DNA from: Flavobacterium psychrophilum
GTDB lineage: Bacteria > Bacteroidota > Bacteroidia > Flavobacteriales > Flavobacteriaceae
NCBI GenBank assembly: GCA_945866505.1
Contig: CAMBHH010000223.1
Location: 1 to 5,020 of the forward strand
Length of the DNA: 5,020 bases
Direction: 5' to 3'
Shown here: in pieces, positions 4,912 to 5,020 of the stretch
Numbering within the stretch: the first letter of the stretch is position 1
Layout: each line of letters opens with the position of its first letter
Translations under genes and position numbers: made by a program
The notes under the pieces: generated by a model
Told to the model about the DNA's origin: nothing
What the model saw: the letters and a program-made list of their open reading frames with translations, nothing else
The model's database searches: none

Positions 4912-5020
4912 TTCATTTGATAATTCCATAAACCAGAGAACCAATTTCTTCGTTTTTTATTGAGCGCTATTTTGAGCACGAGTTTGTCATTTTGCTTTTC
5001 AAAATAGGCTCCAATTGCAA
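4884..5020 (-). CDS. C-terminal end of a convergent - strand gene, product unknown (5' end outside window)
   Basis: Read on the - strand from the window edge, one frame stays open for 44 codons and ends at a TAA (4886-4884). It begins AIGAYFEKQNDKLVLKIALN, continues through KKRRNWFSGLWNYQMN and ends YPFEISNA. The other two - strand frames close quickly. Codon choice (GTG, CTC, GCG, GAC) and the mix of aromatic and basic residues look like a real protein end and more like the genes left of 3264 than like the A+T-rich gene before it. The alternating pattern suggests beta strands. I cannot assign a family. It converges on the + strand genes and overlaps the 36-codon ORF by 28 bp. Confidence 0.55.
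   Translation of the reverse strand, partial: AIGAYFEKQNDKLVLKIALNKKRRNWFSGLWNYQMNYPFEISNA

Noticed and set aside
1..5020. tRNA, rRNA and insertion sequence genes
   Set aside because: No cloverleaf, rRNA segment, transposase motif or long terminal inverted repeats were noticed on reading both strands by eye.

Overview
The window looks like a piece of a flavobacterial (Bacteroidota) chromosome. The supporting signs are A+T-rich DNA, a promoter element of the Bacteroidota type (TATCTTTG, matching TAnnTTTG), start codons preceded by A-rich leaders rather than Shine-Dalgarno sites, and protein sequences that read as flavobacterial. The genus is an inference; no rRNA or other marker is present.

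Left half (1-3264), ordinary chromosomal genes, all on the + strand. First is the 3' end of an asparagine-synthase-family gene (1-419), of a kind often found at the ends of surface-polysaccharide clusters. It is followed after a short gap by murB (459-1472), the FAD-dependent reductase that completes UDP-N-acetylmuramic acid for peptidoglycan. A gap of about 140 bp then holds a 14-bp palindrome, a run of about twelve degenerate 7-bp tandem repeats and a promoter. That promoter appears to drive a two-gene unit: a membrane-anchored family-2 glycosyltransferase (1616-2722) and an ECF-type sigma factor (2713-3264). The sigma gene begins at a TTG inside the last codons of the glycosyltransferase gene, so the two are probably translationally coupled. 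No anti-sigma gene lies beside it.

Right half (3265-5020), probably an accessory insertion. The 278-bp non-coding stretch before the next gene holds three successive inverted repeats that can fold, plus a second promoter-like element. Then comes a 367-codon gene (3543-4646) of unknown function, visibly richer in A+T than the genes to its left. It is bracketed by a perfect 9-bp inverted repeat (GTTGGCAGA at 3490-3498, TCTGCCAAC at 4652-4660) and by 8-bp direct repeats. It is followed by a hairpin-containing 130-bp stretch and a 36-codon ORF (4801-4911). This small ORF has the same 13-base leader at the same distance from its ATG as the 367-codon gene. The layout suggests promoter-poor gene cassettes placed between the sigma gene and a convergent gene on the - strand. 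Only the last 44 codons of that convergent gene (4884-5020) are visible.

The best candidate for something undescribed is this cassette-like unit with its unknown soluble helical protein. No recombinase, transposase, reverse transcriptase or CRISPR array is visible, so the mobility idea rests only on repeat layout and base composition.
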